From positions 1-6,011 of the forward strand of contig MTNL01000050.1 of the NCBI GenBank assembly GCA_002010365.1: a stretch of 6,011 nucleotides of DNA, read 5' to 3'. The position numbers were made by a program, and so were the translations under genes. Below are positions 5,419-6,011 of the stretch, piece after piece. How positions within the stretch are numbered: the stretch's first letter is position 1; every line of letters starts with the position of its first letter. The notes under the pieces are model-generated. The model searched no databases and was not told the origin of the DNA. It was given only the letters and a program-made list of their open reading frames with translations. The stretch comes from Candidatus Acetothermia bacterium JdFR-50 (lineage in GTDB: Bacteria > Bipolaricaulota > Bipolaricaulia > Bipolaricaulales > Bipolaricaulaceae).

Positions 5419-5867
5419 CGCCCGCTCTTCCCTCCCGTCTTCTCCAGGAGCTTGATCTCCTTGATCACCGCCCCCGGACTCCGGGACTTGCACATGTCGT
5501 AGATGGCCAGGAGCGCAGCGGCGCAAGCCATCATAGCCTCCATCTCCACTCCGGTCTTCCCGGTGCAGCGGACCTCGGCATAGACGACGATTTCCCCCTC
5601 CCCGGCCGCGAACCTAATGTCCACCCCCTCCAGCCCGGGGAGGGTATGGCACAGGGGAACCAAATGTGGGGTGAGTTTCGCCCCCATGATCCCCGCCACC
5701 TGGGCCACGGCGAGCACATCCCCTTTGTGGATCCTCCCCTCGAGGACGCCCTGCAGCACCTCCGGCGGCAGCTCGATCCGGCCCATGGCCAGGGCAGTCC
5801 GCTTGGTAGGAGGCTTGTCCCCCACGTCCACCATCCTGACGGGCTCCCGCAATCTCTCCGGACTCAA
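5397..5867 (-). CDS. moaC: Cyclic pyranopterin monophosphate synthase (MoaC)
   Basis: MoaC acts with MoaA in the first stage of molybdenum (or tungsten) cofactor synthesis, converting the 3',8-cyclo-GTP intermediate to cyclic pyranopterin monophosphate in the cytoplasm. The 156-residue protein (E. coli: 161) carries all signature regions: MVDVGDKPPTKRTA (12-25), KGDVLAVAQVAGIMGAK (48-64), LVPLCHTLPG (69-78), TGVEMEAMMA (105-114) and IYDMCKS (122-128), then GGKSG (145-149). K48, H74, D124 and K127 align with active-site residues K51, H77, D128 and K131 of E. coli. The start is a TTG at 5867, preceded by AAAGGGGGG (5879-5871) at short spacing; it gives 11 residues before MVDV. An ATG at 5834 would remove those 11. 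It overlaps the MOSC gene downstream and is divergent from the tungstate-binding gene. Confidence 0.95.
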   Translation of the reverse strand: MSPERLREPVRMVDVGDKPPTKRTALAMGRIELPPEVLQGVLEGRIHKGDVLAVAQVAGIMGAKLTPHLVPLCHTLPGLEGVDIRFAAGEGEIVVYAEVRCTGKTGVEMEAMMACAAALLAIYDMCKSRSPGAVIKEIKLLEKTGGKSGRWIRDRG

Positions 5868-5886
5868 AATCCCCCCTTTCCCGGGT

Positions 5887-5893
5887 TATGATA
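5887..5893. promoter_or_regulatory. Overlapping divergent -10 boxes between moaC and tupA
   Basis: The seven bases TATGATA read as TATGAT rightward (5887-5892) and TATCAT leftward (5893-5888), each five of six matches to a -10 box. They are 21 bases from the moaC start and 21 from the tupA start, so both genes could fire from one short region. The -35 partners are poor (TCAAAA rightward, GCACCG leftward), which suggests activator dependence or a chance match. Confidence 0.35.
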
Positions 5894-5900
5894 CCGCCCG

Positions 5901-5909
5901 AAGGAGGAG
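5901..5909 (+). promoter_or_regulatory. Ribosome binding site of the TupA-like gene
   Basis: AAGGAGGAG is a near-perfect Shine-Dalgarno sequence. Its GGAGG core (5903-5907) lies 5 bases before GTG 5913-5915, which fixes the rightward start and supports a real gene despite only 33 visible codons. Confidence 0.75.
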
Positions 5910-5912
5910 ACG

Positions 5913-6011
5913 GTGCTGAAAAGGTTCCTCGCGCTCGGTAGCATTTTGCTCGCTTTGGGGGCGCCCCTCGCGGCGGCGGAGCTGGTGCTGGCCACCACCA
6001 CCTCCACCTAC
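5913..6011 (+). CDS. tupA: TupA-type tungstate ABC transporter substrate-binding protein, N-terminal part
   Basis: A GTG start opens a frame that runs off the right edge after 33 residues. Residues 1-22 form a typical signal peptide: K3 and R4, a hydrophobic core LALGSILLALGAPL, then an Ala-rich cleavage area AAAE. The mature start LVLATTTSTY (24-33) is the family hallmark of TupA-type tungstate/molybdate periplasmic binding proteins, in which the Thr/Ser-rich strand leads into the ligand site. The protein would capture tungstate outside the membrane for a TupBC permease. Only the N-terminus is visible, so an unrelated solute-binding protein with a similar start is possible. Its position divergent from moaC, with the MOSC gene behind, supports a metal-pterin cofactor role. 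Confidence 0.75.
   Translation, partial: MLKRFLALGSILLALGAPLAAAELVLATTTSTY

Noticed and set aside
4409..5502. Long rightward frames opposite gltX, MOSC and moaC
   Set aside because: They are products of high G+C on the opposite strand of well-recognised genes; their His/Pro/Gly-rich translations show no domain.
5419..5526. N-terminal extension of the MOSC gene to an ATG at 5526
   Set aside because: The added 36 residues are out-of-frame moaC sequence without domain similarity; the starts at 5418 or 5400 fit the MOSC family.

Overview
The window is bacterial chromosomal DNA, densely packed with housekeeping and accessory metabolic genes. It carries no mobile element, CRISPR array, rRNA or tRNA that I can see. 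The organism cannot be named from sequence alone. A bacterial-type glutamyl-tRNA synthetase, UppP, Shine-Dalgarno sites, frequent GTG/TTG starts and charged-residue-rich proteins suggest an anaerobic, possibly thermophilic bacterium of a poorly sampled lineage (a guess). Base composition is uneven. Three sampled 60-base lines right of about 3600 are 70-73% G+C, and three to the left are 48-53%.

Left part (1-1081): the start of a ribbon-helix-helix regulator gene runs leftward off the edge. It is divergent from a HAD-family phosphatase gene, and the 168-base spacer holds a good leftward promoter and a perfect 12-base palindrome.

Middle (1078-4903): three leftward genes lie in transcription order gltX, a secreted membrane-anchored TlpA-like redoxin, and uppP. 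The redoxin and uppP genes are only 7 bases apart, and a perfect hairpin puts the uppP start codon in its loop. The redoxin is multidomain: Ca-loop-like motifs, a WCLPC thioredoxin domain, a beta-sandwich domain with a second cysteine pair, and a C-terminal membrane helix. GltX is unusually short because it lacks the usual insertion in the acceptor-binding region. The uppP and HAD genes converge with interlocked stop codons.

Right part (4966-6011): moaC and a MOSC-domain gene overlap and read leftward. A divergent gene at the right edge begins a tungstate-binding protein of the TupA type. Together these three look like a small tungsten/molybdenum cofactor locus, combining oxyanion uptake, pterin synthesis and a MOSC protein for cofactor sulfur or metal handling.

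The observations most worth checking are the redoxin with two cysteine pairs, the hairpin over the uppP start, the shortened GluRS, and the tungstate/MoaC/MOSC arrangement. No gene-free stretch exceeds 300 bases.
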